Assembly: GCA_046154695.1 (NCBI GenBank)
Contig: JBJXFI010000379.1
Coordinates: 1 to 45,296, forward strand
Reading direction: 5' to 3'
Length of the DNA: 45,296 nt
DNA from: DALYLB01 sp046154695
GTDB lineage: Bacteria; Acidobacteriota; Blastocatellia; RBC074
The notes under the pieces were generated by a model. That model worked only from the letters and a program-made list of their open reading frames with translations, had not been told where the DNA came from and made no database searches. This document shows, piece after piece, positions 26,056 to 35,383 of this stretch (position 1 is its first letter; each line of letters opens with the position of its first letter). Both the position numbers and the translations under genes were made by a program.

Positions 26056-29000
26056 CTACTGACGGATGCGTTCAACCTTTCCCGGCGGGCGAAAGTCCAT
26101 CGACTGAGGGGCGAGGAAAGCGGAGGTGGCCGGCAATCCCGCCCTCAGCGTCAGCGCATAGGGGGACGAGCCGCTGTAGGCGCCGATGGCGATCAGATAA
26201 TCCCCCGCCGCCAGCGTGCCGGCGATCTGTTCGGCGATGCCCGATGAGAGAGTGGAACGGGCGACGACCACATAGCCTCCATCGGGATCCTCTTCGAGAA
26301 TCCACAAGTCGAGATCGGCCGATTGCGTGAAATCGAGGGTCAGCGTCAACTGCGTCGGCTTGTCGAGATACAGCCAAAACAGATCCGGCAGGGGTTCCGA
26401 GGTTCCGTCATCGAACCGGATGATCAGATCGGCCGCGTCGTTCCGCCCGGCGCGGCCGTCCACGATGGTTTGCAGAAAGACCTCGGTCGCGGTATCGGGT
26501 GAATCGTTGGGTTCATCCTCATCCATGCGCTGGAGGCTTCCCGCCGTGATGGTGAAGCTTACGGCGTTGCTTTCGTCGCTGAGCAGGCCGGTCTCCAGGT
26601 CGAAGGTGATCGTCGTGATCTGCGTTGCGCCCGCATTGAGCCCCGTGGGCACGATCGATGTGACCTGCGTCCCGCCCTGCGCCGATACCGGAAGCGAATA
26701 ACTGGCGAGTTCGTTGCTCTGATAGAAGAGGAGCAGCGAAATCGACGGCTCGTCATTCCCCACATCGTCCAGCTCAACGTCATAAAAATTCCGGCCGAGA
26801 TTGACGCCCGTCATGCGAATCGGATTGCCATCGCGCCCGCTGGGCTGTTGCGTCGCCGTATTGATGACCGATGAGATCGCGGGTTTCGGCGGTCCGCTGG
26901 CGTCTTCGGTGACCGTGAAATCGAGAGCGTTCGAGGTGTTGCTTCGCGCGCCGTTCCCGGCGATGCGCCGGGCGATGATGATCGCATTGCCTTTGCTGAG
27001 GTTGGCGGCGGGAACCTCGACGGTCACCTGGGTGGCCGTGGACCGGATGATTCTGGCCTCGCTCTCGATGAACCCCTGGCGGAAGATGATGCGATTCTCC
27101 GCGGGGATCAGGCTGAAATTCCCGCCGTTGATCGCCACTTGATCCCGCGGTTTGCCCTGCCCCGGGCTGACATTGGCCAGGCTCGGCGTCGGCACGTTCG
27201 AGGCGAGAACGGTGAAGACGATCGGACGGCTGGTGTCGGAGATTACGCCCGTCACCGGATCGATCGTGGCGGCGACGATATCGACGGGGCCGGCGCTGAG
27301 CGAAGGCACGATGACGCGCAGCGCGGGCCGCCCATTCGCGTCGATAAAAACCTCGTTCTCGTCCGGATCGAGGATGGCGAGCAGATTGTCATTGCGCGAA
27401 AAGCCGACGAGATTGTAGTCGGCCGTGGCGCTGATGCCTGTCCCGTTGATGACGATGCGGGCGCCCGGAGGCCCCGATTGCGGCGAGACGCCGGTGAGCA
27501 CAGGCGCCGGGCGCGCGACCGTGATGACGGCGATGGTCGAAAGCGTGCTGCCGCTCAGCGTCGCCCTGGCCTCGATCAATGCGACGCCGGATCCGGTGCG
27601 CGTCGCATTGAAGGCAGCGGTCGTCTGCCCGGCCGGAATCGTGATGTTCGCGGGAACTGTCGCGACCGACGTGTCGTTGCTCAACAGCGAAACGGGAAGC
27701 CCGCCGGCCGGCGCGGGCTGGGTCAGCGTCACCTCCAGCCGCGCGGGCGGACCGGTCGATTCGAAATCGACGCTGAACGGAGACAAGACCAGCGCCGCCT
27801 GGGCGGTGTTGCTCAATCCGATGTTGCCGACGTTCGTCACGCCGCCGGCGACGACATTTGTGAAGCCCGAGAGGCCCCGCGGCGGCGTCCCGTATTGCTG
27901 CGGAACAACCGCCTCGGCCTGGACCTGCTGCACGCCGATCGTGGGCACGTCTCCGATCGTGAATCCGCCGTTGGTGTCGCTGGTCGCCCACCGGCCGTTG
28001 ACGGTCACCTTCGCGCCCGCGAAGGGAGATCCGAAAGAGTCGAGCACTCTTCCGCGTACGGTCGTCACACTGCTTGCGGCCGCCGCCAGCCAGAAACTGG
28101 CCACGTCCACGACGCGCCCATCCGATACGACGCGGGCTCGATCGGCAGAGACGGTGCCGGCGCCGCGCTTGATGAAATTGCCGGACTGAAACTCGTATCG
28201 ATAAAGATCCACCTTTGCCCCCGGCCCCAGATTCGACGGGTCCGGATTGGGAAACGTCAGCGAGGCGCCGGGCGAATAGACCGTCCCGAGCGGAGTGATC
28301 TGGGCGATGGCGGTCGAATAGATCCCCGTGGGAAGCGCGATGCCGGGCAGCCGGGATCGCTGCACCACGGTCAACTGCGCCTGCCCGCTCGTCTTCCCGT
28401 CCGGAAAGCGAACCGAGGTTCCGATGGGAACTTCCAGGCTCACTCCGCGGTCTGTGATGATGACCGTCTTCTGGGGGCCGGGCTGCCCCTGCCGCAGCGA
28501 TCGTTTTCGGTTGACCGCCTCGACGAGCCGGCGGTTGAGGGAGGCCATCGTCTGGCCCGTTATCGAGACCGATCCCGATCCGCCCACGTTTCCGGCGCCC
28601 CCGTTGATCTGCTGCAGGCTGACCACCTGCGGCATCGGGTTGTCGCGGTCCGGGCGGATGATCGCCTTCAGCGTCATCTTCGGGAACGGGGGATTGCTGC
28701 CCGTCGTTCCGCCATCGACTTCGATGAATTCGGCTCCCGGGCTCAGGTTGGGGATGACGAAGGCTCCCTGCGAACTGGTCTGGGCGCTGATGTTCCTTCC
28801 GATGACGCGCAGCGTCACGCCCGCGAGGGGCGCGGGATCCGCCGTCGCAGACCCTGTCGAATAGACCTGGCCGCTGACTGAGGTGTTGATGCGGAACGTC
28901 CCCGTGCTTCGCGCCTCGCCCTGCGGCGTTTGAACCGCGACGCGGCCCGATTCGGCCCCGAACGGGACGATCACCGTCAGTTGCGTGGGCGTTGCCGCGA

Positions 29001-30018
29001 TGACTCGCTGCGCCTGGGCGCTGCCGAAACGCACGATGTTCTGGCTCGCCGTGGACGAGAACCCCGATCCCGTGATCGTTATCGTCTGTCCGACCACCGC
29101 CGGATCATTGACCGAAAAGCCCGAGATCGACAGAGCGCCCGCCGCTGCGCCGGCGATGCTGACCGTCACCGGATTGGATGAAATGCCGTTCGAAACCAGC
29201 GTCAATTCCACAATTCCGCGCCCTTTGAGCGACGTGGGAAGCTGCAGATTGACCTGCTCCAATCCCGTAAACCCGGGCGCCGGCACCGGATTGACCGCCA
29301 CCTCGATCCCGCCGATGATCGCTTTCGTCGATCCCGCGGGCGCGCCGCGAACCCCGGTGGCATAAAGGATCAGAAAGGCGGGCTGCTGATCCGTCCCCAC
29401 GTCGATCGGCGAGGGGATGAACTGGCCGGGCTGCAGCGGATTCGCTTCGTAGGGCGGCGCCGGATCGAAGACGAACTGCCCGCCGGCGTTGATTCGCCCC
29501 GTGACCGCGGCCGGCACGCCGGTCCCGTTCGCATTGGCCGCGAAGATCGCCGGCGCGACATTCGCGATCCGAATCTGCCCCCGCGAGATGATCTGATCCC
29601 CATTGGCCGCCGTCGAGGTCAGCACCAATTGCGCGTCTCCCGCCGGAAGATTCGGCGGAATCAGGAAGTTCACCTGCCCGGGCGAGACGAAGAAGATCGG
29701 CGCCGGCGTTCCATTGATCGTGACGCTCGTGTTGAGCAGGGAAGTCGGCAACGGCTGTGTCGTCGCCGCAAGCGTTCCCGCCGCCAACTGCGTTCCGAAC
29801 CCCGCAATGATCGAGTTGGGCGCCAGCGGCGCCGGAGAACCAATGAAACTCGCCGCGGAAACGCTCGCAACCGGAACGCTATTCTGCACCGTGGCGGCTG
29901 CGCGGGCTCCTGAGAAGCGAATATCGACGCCGCAAATTAATAATGCACAACCGAGAATCAAAACGAATCCGGCCGCCAGCCCCGGCCGACCAAACCACAA
30001 CCCATGCTCGAATCTCAT
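26056..30018 (-). CDS. Large multi-domain surface protein (TIGR03437, IPT/TIG, PPC domains)
   Basis: A 1,320-residue exported protein. Residues 1-42 form a long signal peptide. About 45-285 is a TIGR03437 (Solibacter paralog) domain, with NSIIAGFGTQLA, FFVSPGQVNFLIPPNLPAGD and VAPAIFAANANGTG. About 292-373 is an IPT/TIG domain (GQTITITGSGFS). Carboxypeptidase-regulatory-like folds lie near 380-450 and 655-720 (GRVLDSFGSPFAGAKVTV). An Ig-like stretch at about 760-835 is followed by three more IPT/TIG-like repeats to about 1130, and a C-terminal PPC-like domain opens with DEDEPNDSPDTATE. TIGR03437 is usually C-terminal; here it is N-terminal. Likely an adhesin or surface scaffold. AGGAGTAAAAA precedes the ATG. 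Confidence 0.9.
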   Translation of the reverse strand: MRFEHGLWFGRPGLAAGFVLILGCALLICGVDIRFSGARAAATVQNSVPVASVSAASFIGSPAPLAPNSIIAGFGTQLAAGTLAATTQPLPTSLLNTSVTINGTPAPIFFVSPGQVNFLIPPNLPAGDAQLVLTSTAANGDQIISRGQIRIANVAPAIFAANANGTGVPAAVTGRINAGGQFVFDPAPPYEANPLQPGQFIPSPIDVGTDQQPAFLILYATGVRGAPAGSTKAIIGGIEVAVNPVPAPGFTGLEQVNLQLPTSLKGRGIVELTLVSNGISSNPVTVSIAGAAAGALSISGFSVNDPAVVGQTITITGSGFSSTASQNIVRFGSAQAQRVIAATPTQLTVIVPFGAESGRVAVQTPQGEARSTGTFRINTSVSGQVYSTGSATADPAPLAGVTLRVIGRNISAQTSSQGAFVIPNLSPGAEFIEVDGGTTGSNPPFPKMTLKAIIRPDRDNPMPQVVSLQQINGGAGNVGGSGSVSITGQTMASLNRRLVEAVNRKRSLRQGQPGPQKTVIITDRGVSLEVPIGTSVRFPDGKTSGQAQLTVVQRSRLPGIALPTGIYSTAIAQITPLGTVYSPGASLTFPNPDPSNLGPGAKVDLYRYEFQSGNFIKRGAGTVSADRARVVSDGRVVDVASFWLAAAASSVTTVRGRVLDSFGSPFAGAKVTVNGRWATSDTNGGFTIGDVPTIGVQQVQAEAVVPQQYGTPPRGLSGFTNVVAGGVTNVGNIGLSNTAQAALVLSPFSVDFESTGPPARLEVTLTQPAPAGGLPVSLLSNDTSVATVPANITIPAGQTTAAFNATRTGSGVALIEARATLSGSTLSTIAVITVARPAPVLTGVSPQSGPPGARIVINGTGISATADYNLVGFSRNDNLLAILDPDENEVFIDANGRPALRVIVPSLSAGPVDIVAATIDPVTGVISDTSRPIVFTVLASNVPTPSLANVSPGQGKPRDQVAINGGNFSLIPAENRIIFRQGFIESEARIIRSTATQVTVEVPAANLSKGNAIIIARRIAGNGARSNTSNALDFTVTEDASGPPKPAISSVINTATQQPSGRDGNPIRMTGVNLGRNFYDVELDDVGNDEPSISLLLFYQSNELASYSLPVSAQGGTQVTSIVPTGLNAGATQITTITFDLETGLLSDESNAVSFTITAGSLQRMDEDEPNDSPDTATEVFLQTIVDGRAGRNDAADLIIRFDDGTSEPLPDLFWLYLDKPTQLTLTLDFTQSADLDLWILEEDPDGGYVVVARSTLSSGIAEQIAGTLAAGDYLIAIGAYSGSSPYALTLRAGLPATSAFLAPQSMDFRPPGKVERIRQ

Positions 30019-30193
30019 TTTTTACTCCTGTGAATGGACAATTTATGTGCATTTCAATTCTGTTCGCTTCCCGCCGCCGCTCTCTGATGTGTCAAAGTAA
30101 TGGGAAGATAGCCTGAAGCGCTAAGGAAAATCAAAGATCTAATTACTATGGCTTGAAACTGAATCGGGATCGCGTAAAATAAGATTTCGTGTT

Positions 30194-30213
30194 CACAGGC
30201 GCCGCCGCCTGTG
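30194..30213. repeat. Small GC-rich hairpin upstream of J-domain gene
   Basis: CACAGGCG-CCGC-CGCCTGTG: a perfect 8-bp stem in the 257-bp divergent region between the surface protein and the J-domain gene. It lies about 60 bp before the J-domain start codon. No function is evident. Confidence 0.5.
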
Positions 30214-30275
30214 CCTGCTGAGATGGTTCTTCAATGTGCCGACCCCGCAACTGAATCTCCTTCGGGTGAACAGCA

Positions 30276-31064
30276 ATGGCCGATCTGTATGGTGTGTTGG
30301 GCGTAAGCCGAACCGCGAGCACAACTGAAATCAAATCGGCATATCGCCGTCTTGCGCGCAAATACCACCCGGACGTCAATTCGGAGCCGTCCGCATCCGG
30401 GACCTTCTCCCAGATCAGCGAGGCGTATCATACGTTGAGCGATCCCGAACGGCGGAAGAACTACGATCGAACGGGCACGGTTCAGTCCGCCGCGGGGTAT
30501 GCGCGCAGAACGCAGGCCCAGGCCTCGCGGGCGGCGCGGCGGGCCTATTACCAGGCGCGCGCCGATCGCATTGTGAACGAATGGCTGGAAAGGGAGCGGC
30601 GGGAGACCCGGGCCCGGGGCAAGGCTGTTTACACCACCGTCACGCTCTTCATTTCAACCTTCGTGGTGGCGATGAATCCGTCGCTCTTCTCGACCGACAA
30701 TTTCTTCGTCCGGGTGGCCCTGTTTCTGCTCTTCGCGGTCGGCGTCAAGCATCTCTTCAAGAGCTTGAAGGAGCATTTCGACCATTACACCTATCAGCCC
30801 GGAAGAATCTCCGTCGTTCGATCTCCGAAGAAGCCGGACAAGCGATTCAAAAGGAGTGTGGCGTGGGCCTTTGTCATCGGGGGATACCTGATCTCCTTCA
30901 GCACGGGGATCCTGATTGGAACGCTGACCGAGGACTTTTCATCGCAGGTGTTCGGGTATGCGTCGATGACCGATGCCATCCTCGCGGTTCTCTTCTATCC
31001 GCCGATCGCCGTCCTGATCGTGGATCTGATGTACCTCATCAACCTCCGATTCGACGAACTATGA
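30276..31064 (+). CDS. Membrane-anchored J-domain protein
   Basis: A 262-residue DnaJ-like co-chaperone. Residues 1-65 are a J-domain (DLYGVLGVSRTAS, HPD at 31-33, FSQISEAYHTLSDPERRKNYD). A basic alpha-helical linker follows, then about four hydrophobic segments (near 110-150 and 195-255). There is no Gly/Phe region, zinc-binding domain or substrate-binding domain, so it is not classical DnaJ. It probably recruits DnaK to the inner membrane. Its stop codon overlaps the start of the M61-like gene (ATGA), which suggests they act together. Confidence 0.85.
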   Translation: MADLYGVLGVSRTASTTEIKSAYRRLARKYHPDVNSEPSASGTFSQISEAYHTLSDPERRKNYDRTGTVQSAAGYARRTQAQASRAARRAYYQARADRIVNEWLERERRETRARGKAVYTTVTLFISTFVVAMNPSLFSTDNFFVRVALFLLFAVGVKHLFKSLKEHFDHYTYQPGRISVVRSPKKPDKRFKRSVAWAFVIGGYLISFSTGILIGTLTEDFSSQVFGYASMTDAILAVLFYPPIAVLIVDLMYLINLRFDEL

Positions 31065-32554
31065 TCCGAGGCCTGGCGGGGCTCCTCCTCGCTGCCTATC
31101 TCCTCTGCGGGGGAGGGGGGATTCTGGCCGCGCCGGCAGCGCCGCTCGAATGTCATATCGATCGGATCTCGCCGAAGTCTCGCACGCTGCGAGCCGCCTG
31201 CCGCGCGGAGAGTCGCCCCGAAAAAACGGTGCTGCAATTCACGGAGCGATTCGCGGGCGTCGAGGGGCTGAGCGGGCGCAATCAGGCGTTGAAATTTCGG
31301 GATGAGCGCGGCGAACCCATAATGCCGGAGATCCTCGGGGAGGGCCGGTATCGGCTGCGGGCGCGCGGAGCGTTCGAGTTCAGCTACGATGTCCATCTGG
31401 CCCGCGCGCTCGACCCGGGGCAGCATGCGCTCGTATCGAGCCTCGGGCCGGAAGCCGCCGTGCTCATGGCGGGCGATCTGCTGCCGCGGCTCTGTTCGGA
31501 AGACGCGGAATGTGACGCTCCGGCCGGGTTCCTGCGGCTGCGGGTGACGCCTCCGCCGGAATGGGAGCTTGCGACGATCGAGAAAGAGCGGGAGGGCGTT
31601 TTCGATCTGCCGGATCCAGGGCATGCCGTCTTCTTTCTCGGGCGCCTTCAGCGCTCGACCATCCCCGCCGTCAATGAGAACGGAATGGCCGTCGAGATTG
31701 CGATGACGGGCGCGTGGGGCTTCGAGCCCGACGCGATCTTCCGCCTGGCCGCGGCCATCGCGCGCGAGCAGGCCGCGATGATGGGGAGCCGCGAATCCGG
31801 CGCCTTTCTCGTGATCCTCGCCCCGTTTCCCCAGCCGATGACCGGGTTGCGATCGAGCGGCGTCGCCATCGGACGAACGGCCGCCCTTATGCTCAACCCG
31901 GACGCCGATCCGCTGCGGACCCTCGCCCATTACCGGAACCATCTCGCGCACGAGATGCTCCATTTCTATCTTCCCAACGGCTTCCGGATTCGCGAGAACT
32001 TCGATTGGTTCTGGGAGGGATTCACGCGCTATCTCGCCGTCCTGACGCTCACCCGGCTGCGATTGCTGAGCCTGCGGGAATATCTCGACGCCATCGGCGC
32101 CGAATATGCGGCCTACGCATTCAATCCGCTGCGCGCCCGCGTCTCGTTGATCGACGCTTCTCCCGAGAAATTCACGGACGCCGCGAACTCCGACCTGGTT
32201 TATCGAAAGGGAATGCTCCTCGCGGCGCTTTATGACTGGGAACTGCGATGGCAGACCCGGAATCGTTCGACCGCGGCGGACGTGGTGGGAGCGCTCTACC
32301 GGAACTACGCGGGCGGCAGCCGGCCCGTCGGCAATCGCGAAGTCCTCGCCGCCCTCGCCCAGCCCGGAAATTTTTCACGCCTGATTCGTGATGACATCCA
32401 GGGCGTCGCGGAGATCGAGATCGAAAAACGCCTCAAGCCCTATGGCTTGCTCGTCGAATGGAGCGCCGCCTCGAAATGGAAGCCCCGTCTCTCCCCCGCG
32501 CCGAAACTTTCCGATCGCCAGCGCGAACTTATCGACGGCCTCGGCGGGCGGTAG
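31061..32554 (+). CDS. Exported M61-like metallopeptidase
   Basis: A 497-residue protein with a signal peptide (LAGLLLAAYLLCGGGG, then ILAAPAAP). The zinc motif HEMLH at 297-301 is followed by a WEGF glutamate near 319, the HExxH-E pattern of M61 glycyl-aminopeptidase-like enzymes. The upstream 150 residues are beta-rich, as the M61 N-terminal domain is. I start at the ATG at 31061, which overlaps the J-domain stop codon; the same frame is open upstream, but that part lies inside the J-domain gene. Substrate unknown; peptide turnover in the periplasm is a guess. Confidence 0.82.
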   Translation: MIRGLAGLLLAAYLLCGGGGILAAPAAPLECHIDRISPKSRTLRAACRAESRPEKTVLQFTERFAGVEGLSGRNQALKFRDERGEPIMPEILGEGRYRLRARGAFEFSYDVHLARALDPGQHALVSSLGPEAAVLMAGDLLPRLCSEDAECDAPAGFLRLRVTPPPEWELATIEKEREGVFDLPDPGHAVFFLGRLQRSTIPAVNENGMAVEIAMTGAWGFEPDAIFRLAAAIAREQAAMMGSRESGAFLVILAPFPQPMTGLRSSGVAIGRTAALMLNPDADPLRTLAHYRNHLAHEMLHFYLPNGFRIRENFDWFWEGFTRYLAVLTLTRLRLLSLREYLDAIGAEYAAYAFNPLRARVSLIDASPEKFTDAANSDLVYRKGMLLAALYDWELRWQTRNRSTAADVVGALYRNYAGGSRPVGNREVLAALAQPGNFSRLIRDDIQGVAEIEIEKRLKPYGLLVEWSAASKWKPRLSPAPKLSDRQRELIDGLGGR

Positions 32555-32593
32555 TCGGTTGTTGGTTAAGAAGATCAGAAGTGACCCCCCACC

Positions 32594-32700
32594 AGAGAGA
32601 GAAGAGAACAACGGAACAAACGGAAATAACGAAAAAAACAGATTCAACCAATGCATTCATTCTCAGGTTCCGTTTGTTCCGTGTGTTCCGTTCTCTCTCC
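32594..32700. repeat. Inverted repeat between convergent genes
   Basis: The inner arms are a perfect 15-bp match (32611-32625 with 32668-32682, ACGGAACAAACGGAA). The outer parts (GAGAGAAGAGAAC and GTTCTCTCTC) extend the arms to about 32 nt with a small indel. It lies between the M61-like and FTR1 genes and overlaps neither coding region. Confidence 0.8.
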
Positions 32701-32703
32701 TTT

Positions 32704-33489
32704 TCAGTCTCCAGCCGTCGCCGTCATCGCCGCCGGGGGCGTCCGCCGGGATCGATCGAGCAGCCAGGCCCCAATCAGCCACCCTCCGCAAACGAGTACG
32801 ATCGACAAGGAGAACCACTTTCCGATCTCGCCATCGGGCGAGATGATCTCGGTCGCCGTATGCAGCGCGTCGCTGTTCGGAAAAAGCCCCGCCTCGGCGA
32901 ACTCATGGAACGTGTAGACCGCGATCTGCGCCAGAAACAGAACCAGAAACAGGCTGGTCACCTGAAAGAACCGCTTCATATTGATTAAATGACCATACCG
33001 TCCCCAGCCGATCGCGAGCAGCGTCGCCGCCAGCAAGCCGAGCATCCCGCCCAGCAGCAACTGCCCCTGCACCTGCAGCAATAACAACGCCGTCTCCATC
33101 CCCTCTCGCGTGATCATCAACACCGTGAAGAGAAACACCCCCAAAAACGCCGTCCAGCGCGACCGCCCTTCCGTCGCTTCGCTCAATCGCTCATGCATCG
33201 CCTGCTTCATCTTCGGCGCAATTCGCCGCATGTGGATGATCAAACTCGCCACCAACACAATCGCGGCCAATCCCAGGATTCCCTCCCAAAGCGCCTGATT
33301 CACCCCCTCCGTCGCCTGGCTCAGCCAATATCCAATCCCAATGCTCGCCGCTCCCGCCACCCCAATCGCCGAATAGACCGCCGGCGCCAACCCCTCCCGG
33401 CCTGTCTTCCGCAAATACGCAAAGACGATCGAAACAATCAAAAAAGCCTCAAACCCTTCCCGCAATACAATGATAAATGCATTCACCAT
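32704..33489 (-). CDS. FTR1-family iron permease
   Basis: A 261-residue membrane protein of the FTR1/EfeU family, which carries ferric iron across the inner membrane. Both iron-binding REGxE motifs are present: REGFE at 10-14 and REGME at 128-132, each in a hydrophobic segment; about seven membrane segments are visible. GGGAGGAGA precedes the ATG. No EfeO/EfeB partner is nearby, although the cytochrome/PHM-like gene at 43080 may be a redox protein. Regulation is suggested by the promoter and two palindromes upstream. Confidence 0.9.
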   Translation of the reverse strand: MVNAFIIVLREGFEAFLIVSIVFAYLRKTGREGLAPAVYSAIGVAGAASIGIGYWLSQATEGVNQALWEGILGLAAIVLVASLIIHMRRIAPKMKQAMHERLSEATEGRSRWTAFLGVFLFTVLMITREGMETALLLLQVQGQLLLGGMLGLLAATLLAIGWGRYGHLINMKRFFQVTSLFLVLFLAQIAVYTFHEFAEAGLFPNSDALHTATEIISPDGEIGKWFSLSIVLVCGGWLIGAWLLDRSRRTPPAAMTATAGD

Positions 33490-33525
33490 ACGTCTCTCCT
33501 CCCTTGTGACAACGATCCCACCCGC

Positions 33526-33563
33526 AATATCCGGATATTACGTAAGATGAAAGTCGTTTTCAA
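33526..33563 (-). promoter_or_regulatory. Promoter of the FTR1 gene with two palindromes
   Basis: Minus strand: -35 TTGAAA (33558-33563), 17-nt spacer, -10 TAATAT (33535-33540). The palindrome-like TGAAAACGACTTTCA (33548-33562) overlaps the -35, and the perfect AATATCCGGATATT (33526-33539) overlaps the -10. An iron-responsive repressor such as Fur would fit the gene, but the match to a Fur box is weak. Confidence 0.65.
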
Positions 33564-33623
33564 CAAGAAATCGGAGAAAAAGGAGGATTGGAGGAAAAAT
33601 TTGGTTTATTGAGGGAAGGGGGA

Positions 33624-35297
33624 TTACCGGGTATTGACGGCGTTGGTGAGTTGGAAGCGGATTTCGCCGAAGCGGGTACGGGTGACGAGGTAGAGGGGGA
33701 GGCGTCGGGCATCATTGGAGATCCAGACTTGTGCGAGGAGGAGTTTGGCGGGTTCGGGGGCGAGGATATCGAGTTGGAGAGCGTCCTTGGCGCCGATGGC
33801 GGAGTTGATGGTTTCGTGTTTGGCGACGCGGACGACGACCATCTGGGAGCGATGGTTGGCGTCGAGGAAGATGGAGCTGAAAGAGGCGCCGATTTTGAGA
33901 TCAGCGGCTCGCACGAAGTAGAAGAGGGAGAGCAGGTCGAGCGTGCCGGGGTGCAGATCGGTCTGTGTGCCGCTGGAGAGCATGGCCTTGTTGCTGTTCC
34001 AGTCATAGTTGGCGGTGGTCTGTTTGAATCGTTTTCCCTCGCGCAGGCGGATATCGGTTCGAACGGGGACGAGGGAATCGACGGCGACGTAGCTGCTCAT
34101 CTGATCGCTGACGGTGATGAGGGAGCGGGCGACGCCGGTATTGGATGCCTCGCCGAAAAATTCGAAGACCGGCGTCTGTCCGAGCATTCCCTGGCGGCGA
34201 ACCTCGAAACTGGCCTTGCCGACGGACGCGAAGTTTCCCCAGGCGATGTCGTAATTGAGCCGTTCGCCGACGATGAAGGGGAGGTTGCGTTCAACGACCT
34301 TCTCATTCGGCTCTGGGTTGATGTTTCCTCCGGGGGGAAAGGGCGGAATCCCGTTTGTGGCAGGGGGCGGCGCTGTTCCGTTGGTCCCTGGCGGCATGGG
34401 CGGGGAGAAGCTGCCCGATTCGTCATTGGGGAGATCCATTCGGGCGAGCGGCGCGGTTGATCGCACATTGACCGAGACGCTGGCCAGCTCGGCGCGGGGT
34501 TCCCCGAAGGGAAGTTTGGCGACGACCAGCACGGGAAGCCGCTGCGCGTCGTCCGAGAGCCATACGCGCACCCGGTACTTGCTGAGCTTGCCCTTGGGCG
34601 TCAGCTTCACGCAGAGGGTGTTATAGGTTCCGGCCTGCGTCTGAATGCGTTCGCGCCCCTTGACCTCTCCCTCGACCTGGATGAGCTCTTTTCCATAAAG
34701 CGCGGTTAGGGTCAGTTGCTGCCCTTCCGAGACCCCGCGCAGGCGCAGGCCATAGACGAGCGAGGCGATGTCGTATGTCTCGCCGGGAAGCGCGACCGAG
34801 CTCTCATCCGAGAAGGTCGCCTGTCTCTTCGGCTGATCGAACAGCGTGATTTGCTCGACCTGCGCCTGTCCCTGCCGGACCGATGTCACCAGCCGATGGG
34901 GAAGGGCCGTCTTGCGATTGACATACGAATTGTATTGATGGTCGATATCTCCGAACAGCGAACGGATCTGTCCGAGAGTCTCGACCTTCGCGCGAATTTG
35001 ATAACTCTCATGCCCGAAGAACAGGCCTTGATCGGCAACCTCCATCTCGATGCGGGCGGCGGTCGGAAAGGTCGACCACGAGACGTTGAAGGCCAGCCGC
35101 TCGCCGACCACGAAGGGCGCGCTGCCCTCGGCGGCCAGCTGGGCCGCGCTTCCTTCCGCGGAATCGGCGCCGGCCGGCCGAGCCGGCGGAGTCAGCCCCC
35201 TGGGCTGCTGCTGGGCATAGAGGCTCAGGCCATAACTCGCCGTGGCAATGGTGATCAGGCTGATGATGACTTTGCGGGCTAATCCAGGAAACGACAT
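33624..35297 (-). CDS. Exported protein with two DUF3108 domains
   Basis: A 557-residue periplasmic protein with a signal anchor at residues 8-28. It carries two similar halves: VGERLAFNVSWSTF (about 64) and VGERLNYDIAWGNF (about 340), each followed by the DUF3108 pattern of beta strands, including a DQPKRQATF or YDWNSNKAM segment and a C-terminal VWLSDDAQRLPV or VWISNDARRLPL. A Pro/Gly/Asn-rich linker separates them. DUF3108 proteins usually have one copy, so this is an internal duplication. Function unknown; an outer-membrane or LolA-related lipid role is often proposed. Confidence 0.85.
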   Translation of the reverse strand: MSFPGLARKVIISLITIATASYGLSLYAQQQPRGLTPPARPAGADSAEGSAAQLAAEGSAPFVVGERLAFNVSWSTFPTAARIEMEVADQGLFFGHESYQIRAKVETLGQIRSLFGDIDHQYNSYVNRKTALPHRLVTSVRQGQAQVEQITLFDQPKRQATFSDESSVALPGETYDIASLVYGLRLRGVSEGQQLTLTALYGKELIQVEGEVKGRERIQTQAGTYNTLCVKLTPKGKLSKYRVRVWLSDDAQRLPVLVVAKLPFGEPRAELASVSVNVRSTAPLARMDLPNDESGSFSPPMPPGTNGTAPPPATNGIPPFPPGGNINPEPNEKVVERNLPFIVGERLNYDIAWGNFASVGKASFEVRRQGMLGQTPVFEFFGEASNTGVARSLITVSDQMSSYVAVDSLVPVRTDIRLREGKRFKQTTANYDWNSNKAMLSSGTQTDLHPGTLDLLSLFYFVRAADLKIGASFSSIFLDANHRSQMVVVRVAKHETINSAIGAKDALQLDILAPEPAKLLLAQVWISNDARRLPLYLVTRTRFGEIRFQLTNAVNTR

Positions 35298-35383
35298 TGA
35301 AAAAAATTCCGCCTTACTGCTGAAGATACGACCGATGAGATGGGCAGGGGCGCCGTTAAGGGGACCTATGTGTACACGTTTCG

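Noticed and set aside
27139..28881. A 580-codon plus-strand open frame opposite the large surface protein
   Set aside because: Arg/Asp-rich shadow without signal peptide or motifs; the minus strand gene shows clear domains.
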